This document shows, one piece after another, positions 8,158-16,636 of a stretch of DNA of 64,000 bases. The stretch spans positions 130,843 through 194,842 of the forward strand of contig JAYQWA010000003.1 in assembly GCA_038148755.1 (NCBI GenBank). Reading direction: 5' to 3'. Position 1 is the first letter of the stretch. The number at the start of each line of letters is the position of its first letter. A program made the position numbers and the translations under genes. The notes under the pieces were generated by a model. It saw only the letters and a list, made by a program, of their open reading frames with translations. It searched no databases and was not told the origin of the DNA. The DNA is from UBA5109 sp038148755 (GTDB taxonomy: Bacteria; Pseudomonadota; Gammaproteobacteria; Pseudomonadales; Pseudohongiellaceae).

Positions 8158-9609
8158 ATGATGAAAACCAAGGGTAAAGTAAACCGCTTAAGACGAAAGA
8201 TTCTGCAATCATCAGCCATTGGCGGTGTGGCGCTTACCTATGGGGCGCCTTTTGCTAAAGCGCAGTCTTCAGCCATGCCCGAGTCACTCATGAGAAGCCG
8301 TGAGTTTCTTTTGAAAGGTGGTTATGTCCTCTCCATGGATAATGACATTGGTGATATCGCAGTTGGTGATGTGCACATACGGGATGGTGAGATCATTGAT
8401 ATTGCTCCTGCAATAAATGCCCCGCAAGCAGAAATGATTGATGCCACTGACAGGGTCATTATGCCCGGCTTCGTTGAGACCCATTGGCATATGCTGGTCA
8501 GTCACTGGCGCGGTATAGCCAATGATGCAGCCGATTATTTCAGATTATCCAGCACACTTGAGCCTTTCTACAGGACCGAAGATCACTATACCGCCGTCAG
8601 GTATTCAGCGCTGGATGCCTTGAATGCCGGAGTTACAACCTGTCACAACTGGTCAGAAGGCATGCTTGATCAGGCAGGCGCGATTGCTGAAATGCAGGCG
8701 CTGGTGGATAGTGGTATTCGTGCCAAAATGGGTTATAGCGCCTTTCATGAAGGGACATTAAAAACCGCAGCAGAGATAGAAAGAACTCTTGCCTGGATCA
8801 ATGAAAATGGTGAAGGCAGGCTAGGTTTGGGTTTGTTACTTGATGGTGCCCCAGCAGCTCAAATGGCTGCGGCATTAGAACTTGGACGATCTTACGGACT
8901 CTGGCCAATTTCTGATCACAGTGGTGGACTCGATTATCTGGAGCTGGCTGGTCCTGAATTTATTGTGACGCATGGCCCTGGTTTGACGGAAGACGCCATG
9001 CGGCAGATTGCCCAGAACAATCTTAAAGTGGCGCTGTCACCCTTGATAGACCCAATGATAGGTGGCGGTTTGGCGCCTATTTATCCACTCATCGCCAATG
9101 GTGTGCCACTGGAAAATATCAGTTTTTCAATCGATGCCAGTGCCCAGACACCGGTTGATCCCTTTGCTTCCCTGCGGGCAATCACCAGTGCCGCACGTAT
9201 GCAACAGGTTCAATCCAACAGAACAGGGCAGGTGATGGGAACACTGGTTGTGCCATCACCGGAGACACAATGGGAGTTCAGTAATCGCGATGCTGTTTAC
9301 ATCGGTACTTATGGTGGCGCAAATGTGCTCGGCCTTGCTGATCAGATTGGTTCACTGACGCCCGGCAAGAAAGCCGATGTCATCATGGTGCGCACCGACA
9401 TGATCAACATGCTTCCCAACACTGATTCCGATATACCCATGCAACTGATTCAGCATGCCATAACCTCAAACATTGATACGGTTTTTGTTGATGGCAGCAT
9501 CAAAAAATTCAATGGTATCTTGCTGGATGAAGACCTGGAGCAAATCATTGATGACGCAGCACAGTTACAAAGAAGGCTGAGACAGCAGGCAGCTGAAAGT
9601 AATGGGTAG
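8158..9609 (+). CDS. Tat-exported amidohydrolase (cytosine deaminase / TrzN-AtzA-like)
   Basis: A 483-residue metal-dependent hydrolase of the amidohydrolase superfamily. Visible are the HxH metal pair in VETHWHMLVSHWRG (about residues 108-110), NAGVTTCHNW, SDHSGG, the metal His in VTHGPGLTEDAM, and the catalytic Asp region ISFSIDAS. The C-terminal GSLTPGKKADVIMV is typical of the composite barrel of this group. The N-terminus has a Tat motif (LRRKILQSSAIGG) and a likely cleavage site after AKAQSS, so it acts in the periplasm, whereas most relatives are cytosolic. It would remove an amino group or chloride from a ring, or open a cyclic amide; the substrate is unknown. It is divergent from cassette A and followed by a DUF6152-like gene. 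Confidence 0.88.
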   Translation: MMKTKGKVNRLRRKILQSSAIGGVALTYGAPFAKAQSSAMPESLMRSREFLLKGGYVLSMDNDIGDIAVGDVHIRDGEIIDIAPAINAPQAEMIDATDRVIMPGFVETHWHMLVSHWRGIANDAADYFRLSSTLEPFYRTEDHYTAVRYSALDALNAGVTTCHNWSEGMLDQAGAIAEMQALVDSGIRAKMGYSAFHEGTLKTAAEIERTLAWINENGEGRLGLGLLLDGAPAAQMAAALELGRSYGLWPISDHSGGLDYLELAGPEFIVTHGPGLTEDAMRQIAQNNLKVALSPLIDPMIGGGLAPIYPLIANGVPLENISFSIDASAQTPVDPFASLRAITSAARMQQVQSNRTGQVMGTLVVPSPETQWEFSNRDAVYIGTYGGANVLGLADQIGSLTPGKKADVIMVRTDMINMLPNTDSDIPMQLIQHAITSNIDTVFVDGSIKKFNGILLDEDLEQIIDDAAQLQRRLRQQAAESNG

Positions 9610-9678
9610 TGATTTAATCAAATCAACCCTTCTTCAACTGACGAGGTTCAAGTATAAATCTAAGCGGACTACACTCGC

Positions 9679-10017
9679 TTGATTCTCACTATAGCACACC
9701 ATTCATTTTCGGCCACCTATGTGTTGGATGACACGGAAACGATCGAAGGGGTCATGGTTCAGTTCCTGTTCCATAACCCGCATTCATTTGTACATGTCAT
9801 GGTGACAGATGAAGAAACCCCTGAAAATAATCGCTACGCGGTTGAGTGGGGTGGTGCCAGTGCACTGGCTGGCTCAGTAGACCGATCAAGCCTGAAACCG
9901 GGTGACCGAGTTCGCATCAGTGGTCAGCCTGGACGAAACCCAGAAGATCACCGTTTGCGAATGGTGAGCCTTGAAGTAATCGATGGAGACTTTGTCTGGA
10001 GCGGTGACTTCGAGTAA
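9679..10017 (+). CDS. DUF6152-like protein, signal peptide probably split off by a frameshift
   Basis: The mature part of a small beta-rich secreted family is intact: AHHSFSATYVLDD, FLFHNPHSFVHV, VEWGGASAL, LKPGDRVRISGQPGR and LRMVSLEV. Such proteins normally begin with a signal peptide that ends just before the His-His-Ser-Phe motif. Here the frame opens only at a TTG (9679). In the frame starting at ATG 9602, which overlaps the end of the amidohydrolase, the peptide ends KSKRTTLA and then stops at TGA 9680. One extra T near 9679 would join it as KRTTLALILTIAHHSF, a plausible signal peptide. The gene therefore probably spans 9602-10017 and is broken, or the base was missed in sequencing. It forms a likely operon with the amidohydrolase. 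Confidence 0.75.
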   Translation: MILTIAHHSFSATYVLDDTETIEGVMVQFLFHNPHSFVHVMVTDEETPENNRYAVEWGGASALAGSVDRSSLKPGDRVRISGQPGRNPEDHRLRMVSLEVIDGDFVWSGDFE

Positions 10018-10037
10018 TTAATCTTAACCTTGTCATG

Positions 10038-10076
10038 CGCCAGAGTAGACTGAATAGCTGCTCTGGCGTTTTTTTT
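10038..10076 (+). terminator. Rho-independent terminator after the DUF6152-like gene
   Basis: An 8-bp perfect stem (CGCCAGAG at 10038-10045 with CTCTGGCG at 10061-10068) is followed directly by eight T residues. It lies about 20 bases after the stop codon and ends the amidohydrolase operon. Confidence 0.85.
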
Positions 10077-10729
10077 ACTTTCTTAAATTATCTTCAAGCT
10101 GGCTGTTTAGAGTCAGCCCAGAAAATTCCAAGTTGTCTTTTTTGTTAGTGGATGATTCGCATTGAAATCAATCATCCATCCAGTTCGAGAATAAATTAGG
10201 CTGTCAGAGTCGGAAGAACAGTGCTTTCGTTACAAAATAAAAAAACCCGCATAGTAGGTATGCGGGTCAAGGGTGAGCTTGCTAACGAAGGAGGGAAGCA
10301 AGCAAGGGTTTAAAACTTTTCCACTAACTAATAACTTATACGCAAGCAAATTCATTCTGGATCAATCATCCGTAAAAAAAATTGCTTTTTCCCGTTTATT
10401 AGAGATTCATGAGCTCAAGATAATGAATATTTATAGATTTAGTTCGAAGTATTACCATACGCAGCACTATTATTAGAGAATTTTAAAAAGACTCAGAAGG
10501 TTACAATTAGGCAAGTGCAAAATGTAGTAATTTTTGTGAAATAGGAGGATTAAAAGAGCAGGGTGTATTTAGTTTTGCTAAATGCCTGATGTCGGAAAAT
10601 CAAGGCGGACTTCCTAGTGGCTGAAAGCATACGAAAATTTACTGAAATGCAAAATCAGCTATACGTTGTGGTCCAGCTGTTAGCCAGGTAAAGTTGAAAA
10701 ATATATGACGCTACTTTGGCAAGTGTTTC
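10077..10729. other. Long intergenic stretch with hairpins
   Basis: No supported protein gene. It holds an 8-bp hairpin (GGATGATT 10150-10157 with AATCATCC 10170-10177, 12-base loop) and the candidate minus-strand small RNA described separately (10240-10328). The rest, to about 10729, is AT-rich and shows no ribosome-binding site linked to a convincing frame. A 67-codon plus-strand frame at 10273-10476 overlaps the hairpins and looks non-coding. Confidence 0.5.
10240..10328 (-). ncRNA. Candidate small RNA with C-rich loop and terminator
   Basis: Read on the minus strand, there is a stem-loop (GCTTGCT 10277-10283 with AGCAAGC 10297-10303) whose loop exposes CCTCC. This is followed by a strong hairpin (CCCGCATA 10246-10253 with TATGCGGG 10259-10266) and a T-rich tail (A-run 10239-10245 on the plus strand). 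This is a textbook intrinsic terminator, yet no minus-strand gene lies upstream of it. A weak promoter pair may sit at 10360-10365 (TTGATC) and 10335-10340 (TATAAG) with a 19-base spacer, placing the 5' end near 10328. The loop could pair with Shine-Dalgarno sequences, as in CCUCC-loop small RNAs (inference). It resembles no family I can name. Confidence 0.4.
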
Positions 10730-11212
10730 ATGCTGCGTTGGATTAAAAAAATAGTGATGAGCTTATTAACCCTTTTGGTGGTGCTCGTTATAGCTGGAGC
10801 CGGACTACTCTTTAAGCTTGGCGTGGATAGCCGCAAGATGACTGTTGAGCTGGGCCTGCAGGATGGTCGACTGATGCCCTGTCCGACTTCTCCCAATTGT
10901 GTTTGTAGCGATGAAGACAATGCGGACAGTCACTACATCGCTCCCATTTCAGATCCCGAGGGTTCACGCTGGAGTCTATTGGTTGAAACTGTTAGTAGCA
11001 TAGAGGGTGCGACACTGGTCAGTTTAGAGGACACTTACGCGCGTTTTACCTTTATCACTCCCATAATCGGCTTCATGGATGATGTGGAATTCCATCAGCG
11101 TCCAGAAAAAGGTGAAATAGCAGTTCGTTCGGCCTCAAGGGTCGGACAAGGTGATCTAAACGCCAACCGTAACCGAGTGGAAGCTATCCGCGAGAAGCTG
11201 AAAAATCTTTAG
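10730..11212 (+). CDS. DUF1499 domain protein, membrane-anchored
   Basis: A 160-residue protein with one N-terminal membrane segment (about residues 8-28, IVMSLLTLLVVLVIAGAGLL) and a DUF1499 domain. The family signature is the cysteine-containing CPTSPNCVCSDE, followed by HYIAPI and a later region RFTFITPIIGFMDDVEF. The end AVRSASRVGQGDLNANRNRVEAIR is also typical. DUF1499 proteins are common near photolyase and membrane-lipid genes; the biochemical role is unknown. The domain probably faces the periplasm. It stands alone with gaps on both sides; the broken lipocalin follows in the same direction. Confidence 0.85.
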   Translation: MLRWIKKIVMSLLTLLVVLVIAGAGLLFKLGVDSRKMTVELGLQDGRLMPCPTSPNCVCSDEDNADSHYIAPISDPEGSRWSLLVETVSSIEGATLVSLEDTYARFTFITPIIGFMDDVEFHQRPEKGEIAVRSASRVGQGDLNANRNRVEAIREKLKNL

Positions 11213-11260
11213 GGCATTAGGCGCTAAAGAATTTTAACCTTAACTGGAAATCACTAAACC

Positions 11261-11828
11261 GTGCATTATTTCCTTGGTGAAAAAATACAAATTATTAAAA
11301 AGAAACAGTTTTATAAAGTAAGTGTTTTTTTATTTCTTATCATTTCTGGATGTACCGGCATTCCGGATGGAATAACGCCAGTTAATAACTTTAATTTGGA
11401 TTTCTATTTAGGTACTTGGTATGAAGTTGCTAGACTTGATAATCGCTTGGGAGGGAATGTCGCAGGTAACAGCTCACTATAGCCGCAATGCAGATGGTTC
11501 TGTACGAGTAATAAATCGTGGTTATCCAGAAGAATCAGGTTCTTGGGAAGAAGTGGAAGGTAAAGCAGTATTTGTAAATGATGAGAACACTGGACACCTT
11601 AAGGTTTCTTTTTTCGGCCCGTTCTATTCGTCATATGTCGTATTCGAGATGTCAGACAACTACAGCTAGAGTTACGTCACAGGAAATACCAGGGATTATT
11701 TATGGTTACTGTCAAGAACACCCGAAGTTGATGACACTTTAAGAACTGCTTTTACTGCACGTGCTAGAGAACTGGGCTTTGCCTATCAAGATATCCTATG
11801 GATAGATCAATCAATAAATTTAGAATAA
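11261..11828 (+). pseudogene. blc: Outer-membrane lipocalin Blc, broken by one frameshift and one stop
   Basis: Bacterial lipocalin Blc is an outer-membrane lipoprotein that binds lysophospholipids and fatty acids. The first part has a lipoprotein signal (FLFLIISGC) and the family motif FYLGTWYEVARLDNR. The frame is lost at a run of three G (11449-11451): removing one G gives RLEGMSQVTAHYSRN, the expected continuation. The next part keeps VRVINRGYPEESGSWEEVEGKA and LKVSFFGPFY. A TAG at 11667-11669 interrupts it, but the same frame continues with TGNTRDYLWLLSRTPEVDD and ends at TAA 11828, matching the Blc C-terminus. So the whole gene is recognisable with two lesions. Either it decayed recently or two sequencing errors are present. 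Confidence 0.85.
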
Positions 11829-11857
11829 CCAAGGTTTTAACAAGTAGATTATCTCCG

Positions 11858-12571
11858 TCAGGCTGGAATCTCTTTTCCGTCCCAGGCAAAACATTTTCCG
11901 CTATCGTCCTTGTGCAGCTTTTCAATTACCAGTGCCAGTTGAATAGCAGCCTTGGCAGGACTAAATAACTTGTCTTTATCTACTCTGGCCTGAAAGGGTT
12001 TGGAAAGTCTGCTGTCAACCGTGCCGGGATGTAGACTTACGATCACAGCATGTTTGTTAAATCGGGAATATTCTATAGCAGCTGTTTTGATCAGCATGTT
12101 AAGTGCAGCTTTTGAGGCGCGGTAGGAGTACCAGCCACCAAGACGATTATCACTGATGCTGCCAACGCGCGCACTTAATGCGGCAAAAACTGCCTTTTGT
12201 TCACTTTTCAGCAACGGCAGGAAACTTTTCATTAACAGAGCCGGGCCGATAGTGTTGATTTCAAATACCTTGGTCAGGTTGGTCTCATCCAGCTTTTTCA
12301 GTGTTTTTTCTGGCTGTAGCTCTCCTTCATCATGGAGAATTCCTGTTGCCACGATCACCAGATCAAGGCTTAGTGGTTCAATATTTGCTGCAGCCTGCTC
12401 GATACTTTGCGTATCAAGCAGATCAATAGCAGACGTTTTTACCCTTGGATCACTATGCTGGATTGGCCTGCGTGAGAAAGCATAAATCCTGCCTGTCTTT
12501 TCATGGGAAAGATAATGCTCCAATAGCGCATGACCAATTCCTCCAGTTACACCGATAATGGCAATGTTCAT
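11858..12571 (-). CDS. Short-chain dehydrogenase/reductase (C-factor-like)
   Basis: A 237-residue classical SDR. The cofactor loop GVTGGIGHA is at the N-terminus, VIVATGILH replaces the usual NNAG region, and the catalytic Ser-Tyr-Lys set is seen in SARVGSISDN and GWYSYRASKAAL. The substrate cannot be told. Relatives annotated as C-factor or cell-to-cell signalling SDRs lie next to the same partners (FAD oxidoreductase, DUF3429, DUF2256), usually in photolyase clusters; no photolyase is seen here. Its ATG overlaps the stop of the upstream FAD gene by four bases (ATGA), so the three minus-strand genes are translationally coupled. Confidence 0.88.
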   Translation of the reverse strand: MNIAIIGVTGGIGHALLEHYLSHEKTGRIYAFSRRPIQHSDPRVKTSAIDLLDTQSIEQAAANIEPLSLDLVIVATGILHDEGELQPEKTLKKLDETNLTKVFEINTIGPALLMKSFLPLLKSEQKAVFAALSARVGSISDNRLGGWYSYRASKAALNMLIKTAAIEYSRFNKHAVIVSLHPGTVDSRLSKPFQARVDKDKLFSPAKAAIQLALVIEKLHKDDSGKCFAWDGKEIPA

Positions 12572-13560
12572 AATAGTGTTTCCAGAGCATCGGCAAGTTT
12601 CATGGCGCTGATAAAAGCCCCTTCGACACGACCCTCTACAGCCCAGTCACCACAGGCAGCAAGCCTGCTTGCGGGATCAATTAAATAGTCTTGTTTCAAG
12701 GGAGTTTCGACTCGAGAGTATCGCCAACGTTGAAGGGAAATAAGCTTGGGATGCGGCAATACTATTGGTAATAATTGGCTAAGCTCTGACAGAATTTCTT
12801 TAATTATCTCTTCTTTGGGGCGTTCAACGTTTTGCGCGGCCCAGCTATTACTTGTCTGAATAACAAGTGTGGGAGCTGATTCTCTTCCAGGTTTACTTGA
12901 GTTGAGCATAATCCACTCCACAGGAGAGTTTTTCACTTTGGCTGCATCAAAAGGAAGCGGTGGTAAATCCTTGTAAGCCAGCATCAAGGCAAAACATGGA
13001 CTCATGACAACAGACTCAAGTCCTTCCTCCCCAGTAAGAAATTCTTGTGGAAATTGTTCAGAGAATAATTCGGCGGTTTGTGCTGCAGGGGCTGTACTAA
13101 TGACCCAATCGTAATTTATTTCCAAGGGTTGTTCTTCGGTTTGAAGTTGCCAGCCATTTACAGCCTGATTCAGGCGCAAGATATGGGTTTTAAAAAGGAT
13201 ATCCTTATCTGCAGCCAACTTCTTACATAGGCCAGTCATGGCAGGCTTGCCAATATAGTGAGGTTCAAACCACTGGCGTGTGTAGGATTTTTCGCCTGCG
13301 GCCAGTGTGATGACATGTGGTTGCCATTCCGTGATAGTGTCATTATCTAAATAAGTGGAAAGAAACTGTTTAAATACCCGACTACGTGCGGTAAAAAACT
13401 GCGCTCCATGGTCAAACTCATAGCCATCCATTCTTCTTGTCGCCATCCGTCCACCAACACCCTGTGATTTTTCAATCAAGGTTACATTTGCATATTGGTG
13501 CAAGCGATTGACCAATGTCAGTCCTGCCATGCCAGCTCCAATGATGGCTACATTTTTCAT
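12568..13560 (-). CDS. FAD-dependent oxidoreductase (renalase-like NAD/FAD protein)
   Basis: A 330-residue flavoprotein starting at ATG 13560. The Rossmann dinucleotide motif is IIGAGMAGLTLVNRL, followed by the second-strand acidic residue in VTLIEKSQGVGGRMATRR, the amine-oxidase/renalase-type signature with YEFDHGAQFFTARS. The C-terminal FAD region is LAACGDWAVEGRVEGAFISA. It probably oxidises a small reduced molecule such as a dihydronicotinamide isomer, as renalases do (inference). A longer frame reaching 13821 exists but overlaps the DUF3429 gene and lacks homologous sequence; the family start fits 13560. ATGA overlaps couple it to both neighbours. Confidence 0.88.
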   Translation of the reverse strand: MKNVAIIGAGMAGLTLVNRLHQYANVTLIEKSQGVGGRMATRRMDGYEFDHGAQFFTARSRVFKQFLSTYLDNDTITEWQPHVITLAAGEKSYTRQWFEPHYIGKPAMTGLCKKLAADKDILFKTHILRLNQAVNGWQLQTEEQPLEINYDWVISTAPAAQTAELFSEQFPQEFLTGEEGLESVVMSPCFALMLAYKDLPPLPFDAAKVKNSPVEWIMLNSSKPGRESAPTLVIQTSNSWAAQNVERPKEEIIKEILSELSQLLPIVLPHPKLISLQRWRYSRVETPLKQDYLIDPASRLAACGDWAVEGRVEGAFISAMKLADALETLL

Positions 13561-14006
13561 GAAAAGGCAGCAGCCACTAAAAGACTGGAAATAACGGCAA
13601 TGCTTATAATCAGACGCGATTGAAAATAATCTTGGGCAATGAAATTGCCACCACGCAATATAAAATCGATGTATAAAAGAACCACTAAAGGCAGCGTGAG
13701 CAGCACCATGAACAGCTGTGGAGACGCAAGCAACCAGCTCAACCAGATTCCGACGGTAATGATATTGCTGCTTATAAAGAGGCTCGGCCTGGCAAAGCCA
13801 AGAGACAACTGTTGCCCCCAATGAATTCCATTAAGAAAAGTTACAATAACCAGGCCATAAGTGGCTGTGAGATTTGTGACGTTTCCAAGCACGGGTAGCG
13901 ATGATATATCCAGCAGCAGAAGAATCGCGCCCACAATGAAAGGAAGTGATCCTGCATAAATTAACGCATGAGGCAAATTGGTTGTAGAAAAGCGCTTTGT
14001 GGTCAT
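13557..14006 (-). CDS. DUF3429 membrane protein
   Basis: A 149-residue integral membrane protein with about five hydrophobic helices. The DUF3429 features are ALIYAGSLPFIVGA near the N-terminus and YGLVIVTFLNGIHWG in the middle. The function is unknown; the family is often found with SDR, FAD and DUF2256 genes. It is first in a tightly overlapping minus-strand trio, its stop sharing ATGA (13557-13560) with the FAD gene start. The divergent DUF2256 gene lies about 200 bases away. Confidence 0.85.
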   Translation of the reverse strand: MTTKRFSTTNLPHALIYAGSLPFIVGAILLLLDISSLPVLGNVTNLTATYGLVIVTFLNGIHWGQQLSLGFARPSLFISSNIITVGIWLSWLLASPQLFMVLLTLPLVVLLYIDFILRGGNFIAQDYFQSRLIISIAVISSLLVAAAFS

Positions 14007-14214
14007 CAGTACTTAAGCAAAATAAATTTTGTTATCTAATACGGGTTTTAATTTGAATAAGATCACTTGAAGTAATAACAGAATATGTAATCTAATTTTT
14101 ATGAAAGGCCGTATTTATAATTAATGTTTATATATTTTCCCATCTGCTTGAACGAAATATGATGATTTAGTAGGTGACTGCTTAACAGAATATAGATGTT
14201 TAATGGACTGAAAC

Positions 14215-14412
14215 ATGACTCACGCCAAGAGAATCCTTCCTGAAAAAAATTGTCAGTATTGCCAGCGGCCGTTTAAGTGGCGAAAAAAATGGTGGCGCTG
14301 TTGGGATGATGTGAAATATTGCAGTAAATACTGTAAGCAAGTCGCTAAAAGGGCCAGCAACAAGCCTCAAGCAAATCTATGTGCTTTAGCTAGTGTTGAA
14401 GATGAATTTTAG
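14215..14412 (+). CDS. DUF2256 small zinc-ribbon-like protein
   Basis: A 65-residue protein. The core C-x2-C ... C-x3-C pattern (NCQYCQRPFKWRKKW and YCSKYCKQVAK) together with RCWDDVKYC is the DUF2256 signature and suggests zinc binding. Family members are commonly 40-60 residues and sit beside cryptochrome/photolyase genes. Start ATG 14215 matches the usual N-terminus. The function is unknown. Confidence 0.88.
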   Translation: MTHAKRILPEKNCQYCQRPFKWRKKWWRCWDDVKYCSKYCKQVAKRASNKPQANLCALASVEDEF

Positions 14413-14831
14413 TAAGGCTCTTTAGCTGTAATGACTATGTTGCCTGTTGCCAGCTGGTGTGAATAACTATCTCAAAGACAGCATTTCTCAGCAAGCAGGG
14501 GAGGCCTGCTTAATTTATTTAAACCTGTTTTCTATAATTGTCTTCGCCTTGTTTTATTGTCTAGATTCCAAACTTGGATTCTTACCGTATTCTGACCGTA
14601 TTCTTCCCCACATCATTTAGGTATAACTTAGGGATAAATTGAATATTTTATAGCTGGTTTGCTGAGATCAATAGATTGATGCCAATAGAATATAATCAGG
14701 AAAACCCAAGTTTCTTTTACTCGAACAACTTCTTGTTCTCTGCCAAATACATCTAGTTTCATAGTTTTTTAAGAGGGTCGGCTTTTGGCCAGAAGCTGTC
14801 GTTTATACATTATAAAAAATTGAATATTGAT
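14413..14831. other. Intergenic stretch, no gene seen
   Basis: About 420 AT-rich bases between convergent genes. The only pattern noted is a short direct repeat (ACCGTATTCT at 14584-14593 and again at 14595-14604). No terminator hairpin with a T-run was found. This would be near the left edge of the putative ssrA-linked island; no copy of the tmRNA 3' end was seen here. Confidence 0.4.
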
Positions 14832-15638
14832 TTAGGGAAGATCATTCATGCATGGACGAGGATCCCACATAGATCTATCTGCTTCTCGTCGGAAATGTGA
14901 GCTGGTTACAAAATCTTCATAAAGATATGTTGGGTCTTGAACAATCGTTGTGATGACTAACCAATCGCTATCATCTGGACCTTTAAAAAAATCGAATAAT
15001 TCAATCACTTTTGCATTTTCGCTTACTGGTGCCCCATTTGCTCTTAACCATGCTTCAGTCAAATGATCCGTTTCAACTTTGAGAGAGCCATACTGAGGCC
15101 CATTATCCCTTGGGTTTACTAGTCCAAAAAAACCTCTATCAGGGAATTGGTCATATTCCCAACTAGCCTTGGAGTACCCTTGTAAAGTATTTTGAATATT
15201 TTGAGGTAGTTCGCTGTTAAAAATAAATCTACGAATTTGTTGACCAAAATCAGTTTCTAAATTTAGAACTGAATCTGTCTCCCACTTAAGTCTAAAACGT
15301 AATGGTTGCCGCATAATTCCTGCTGCGCCATAAGCTAAACAAGAACCCGATGTAGTTTCATCCCAGGATTGTCCTTTTTGGATACCCTGAGGATTGTATG
15401 GAATACTGGAAAAGTCACCTTTATCTGGGATTCGCATACGCCAAAGCCAATCTTCATTAATAATTGAAACCCACTGTCCTTCAAGGTTTTCTTCAATTAG
15501 ATTCACTGGAGCCATTTCTCTTGGAGAAAACTCAACACGTTCCTGTAAATTTTGATCTTCCGTTTGACCAAATACAGTTCCTGTGGCTAGCAATAAGGCC
15601 ACTAGTTGCAACTTGGTTTTTTGTAGTGATATTTTCAT
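14832..15638 (-). CDS. Secreted protein X1 of cassette B (uncharacterised family)
   Basis: A 268-residue exported protein (signal LVALLLATGTVFGQ), paralogous to the X1 at 5137-5934. Shared blocks include GQWVSIINEDWLWRM, CLAYGAAGIMRQPLRF, WLRANGAPVSENAKVIELF and QDPTYLYEDFVTSSHF; the final CMNDLP matches the cysteine-containing end of the other copy. The role is unknown. It is the last gene of X2-MBL-X1 on the minus strand, starting 9 bases after the MBL stop. Base composition appears lower in GC than cassette A, which fits separate acquisition rather than a local tandem duplication (inference). Confidence 0.85.
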   Translation of the reverse strand: MKISLQKTKLQLVALLLATGTVFGQTEDQNLQERVEFSPREMAPVNLIEENLEGQWVSIINEDWLWRMRIPDKGDFSSIPYNPQGIQKGQSWDETTSGSCLAYGAAGIMRQPLRFRLKWETDSVLNLETDFGQQIRRFIFNSELPQNIQNTLQGYSKASWEYDQFPDRGFFGLVNPRDNGPQYGSLKVETDHLTEAWLRANGAPVSENAKVIELFDFFKGPDDSDWLVITTIVQDPTYLYEDFVTSSHFRREADRSMWDPRPCMNDLP

Positions 15639-15646
15639 CTTTATAC

Positions 15647-16633
15647 TTATTGAGCTAAGCCATTGTAAATGGCAGAAATAAATGAATCAGGTGAAACAAA
15701 CCCGTTACCATATCTGCCGTCATAATCTCTGGAAATGTCTGCTTCTAGAGTTTCATCCAAACTCATGCCTTGATTGATGAAATGCTGAACTCTATCCCGA
15801 ATTATCGTAATCATGTCTCGATACTCGACAATATCTGCTTCATCAGCGATACGACCGTGACCGGAAACTATCAGTGTACCTCCTTCCTGATTATGTCTTG
15901 GAACAGCTATTCTTATTATTGAATTTAGGGCATCTATTATTCCATTTATATGTCCAAAATTGCTTTGATCTATAAATGGGTAACTGTCTGAAACATAAAG
16001 ATCTCCTGCGCTAATTACTTCTGAACCCCTGAAATAAACAATAATGTCGCCATTTGTATGTGCGGGTCCGAAATAAAACATTAAAACTGCTTCTCCATTA
16101 AAAAAGAAATCATATTGTTCCCCGATAAAAACTTCTGTAGGCCAAAGTTCAAATGGAATTTCAGGATTAGCCGTCGCCATGGTCAGCATAGTATTTTCAT
16201 GCGCTATGACTTCAGCGCCAGTGCCAAATGTTTCTTCCGAGTCTCGGGTACCAGCTCCAATAGCAAATGAACGGCCAGCAGCCTTGATAATTTGATTTCC
16301 TCCGGTGTGATCCTGATGGGCATGTGTGTTAATAACGTACCTAATGATTTTTCCAGGTGCGAGATTGTTAATTTCTTCCAATATTTTTGGTGCTATTTCC
16401 GAATATTGAGTATCTACAACTAAAACCCCATCATCTCCAATTTGCAAGGTGATATTTCCACCAGATCCCTGTAAAAGCCATATGTTACCCTGTATATGAA
16501 AAGACTTAACTTCTGTTTCAGAGATGTTATTTTGACCATAGACAACAGGGGTTAAAAACAAAACCAAGAGGACAGAAAGAACTTTCTTAAAAAAAATGGT
16601 ATCACTACACATAGCAAATATTTTCCTCGACAC
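15647..16633 (-). CDS. Secreted metallo-beta-lactamase-fold hydrolase (cassette B)
   Basis: A 328-residue exported MBL-fold enzyme. The signal peptide is hydrophobic (VLLVLFLTPVVYGQ). The complete family motif set is visible: NTHAHQDHTGGN (HxHxDH), AHTNGDIIVYF, SAGDLYV and SGHGRIADE. It is therefore predicted to be an active di-metal hydrolase in the periplasm, close to the subgroup annotated as MBL-fold hydrolases or quinoprotein relay proteins; the substrate is unknown. The paralogue at 5938-6915 has lost the first motif. The N-terminal WLLQGSGGNITLQIGDDGVLVVDT equals the same segment in the paralogue. Intergenic distances are 3 bases to X2 upstream and 8 to X1 downstream. Confidence 0.88.
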   Translation of the reverse strand: MSRKIFAMCSDTIFFKKVLSVLLVLFLTPVVYGQNNISETEVKSFHIQGNIWLLQGSGGNITLQIGDDGVLVVDTQYSEIAPKILEEINNLAPGKIIRYVINTHAHQDHTGGNQIIKAAGRSFAIGAGTRDSEETFGTGAEVIAHENTMLTMATANPEIPFELWPTEVFIGEQYDFFFNGEAVLMFYFGPAHTNGDIIVYFRGSEVISAGDLYVSDSYPFIDQSNFGHINGIIDALNSIIRIAVPRHNQEGGTLIVSGHGRIADEADIVEYRDMITIIRDRVQHFINQGMSLDETLEADISRDYDGRYGNGFVSPDSFISAIYNGLAQ

Positions 16634-16636
16634 TCT

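Noticed and set aside
10273..10476. 67-codon plus-strand frame after the DUF6152-like gene
   Set aside because: It overlaps the hairpins of the candidate small RNA, has no convincing ribosome site and its composition looks like AT-rich non-coding sequence.
12568..13821. Longer 417-codon version of the FAD oxidoreductase
   Set aside because: The extra N-terminal part overlaps the DUF3429 gene in another frame; the Rossmann motif starts right after ATG 13560.
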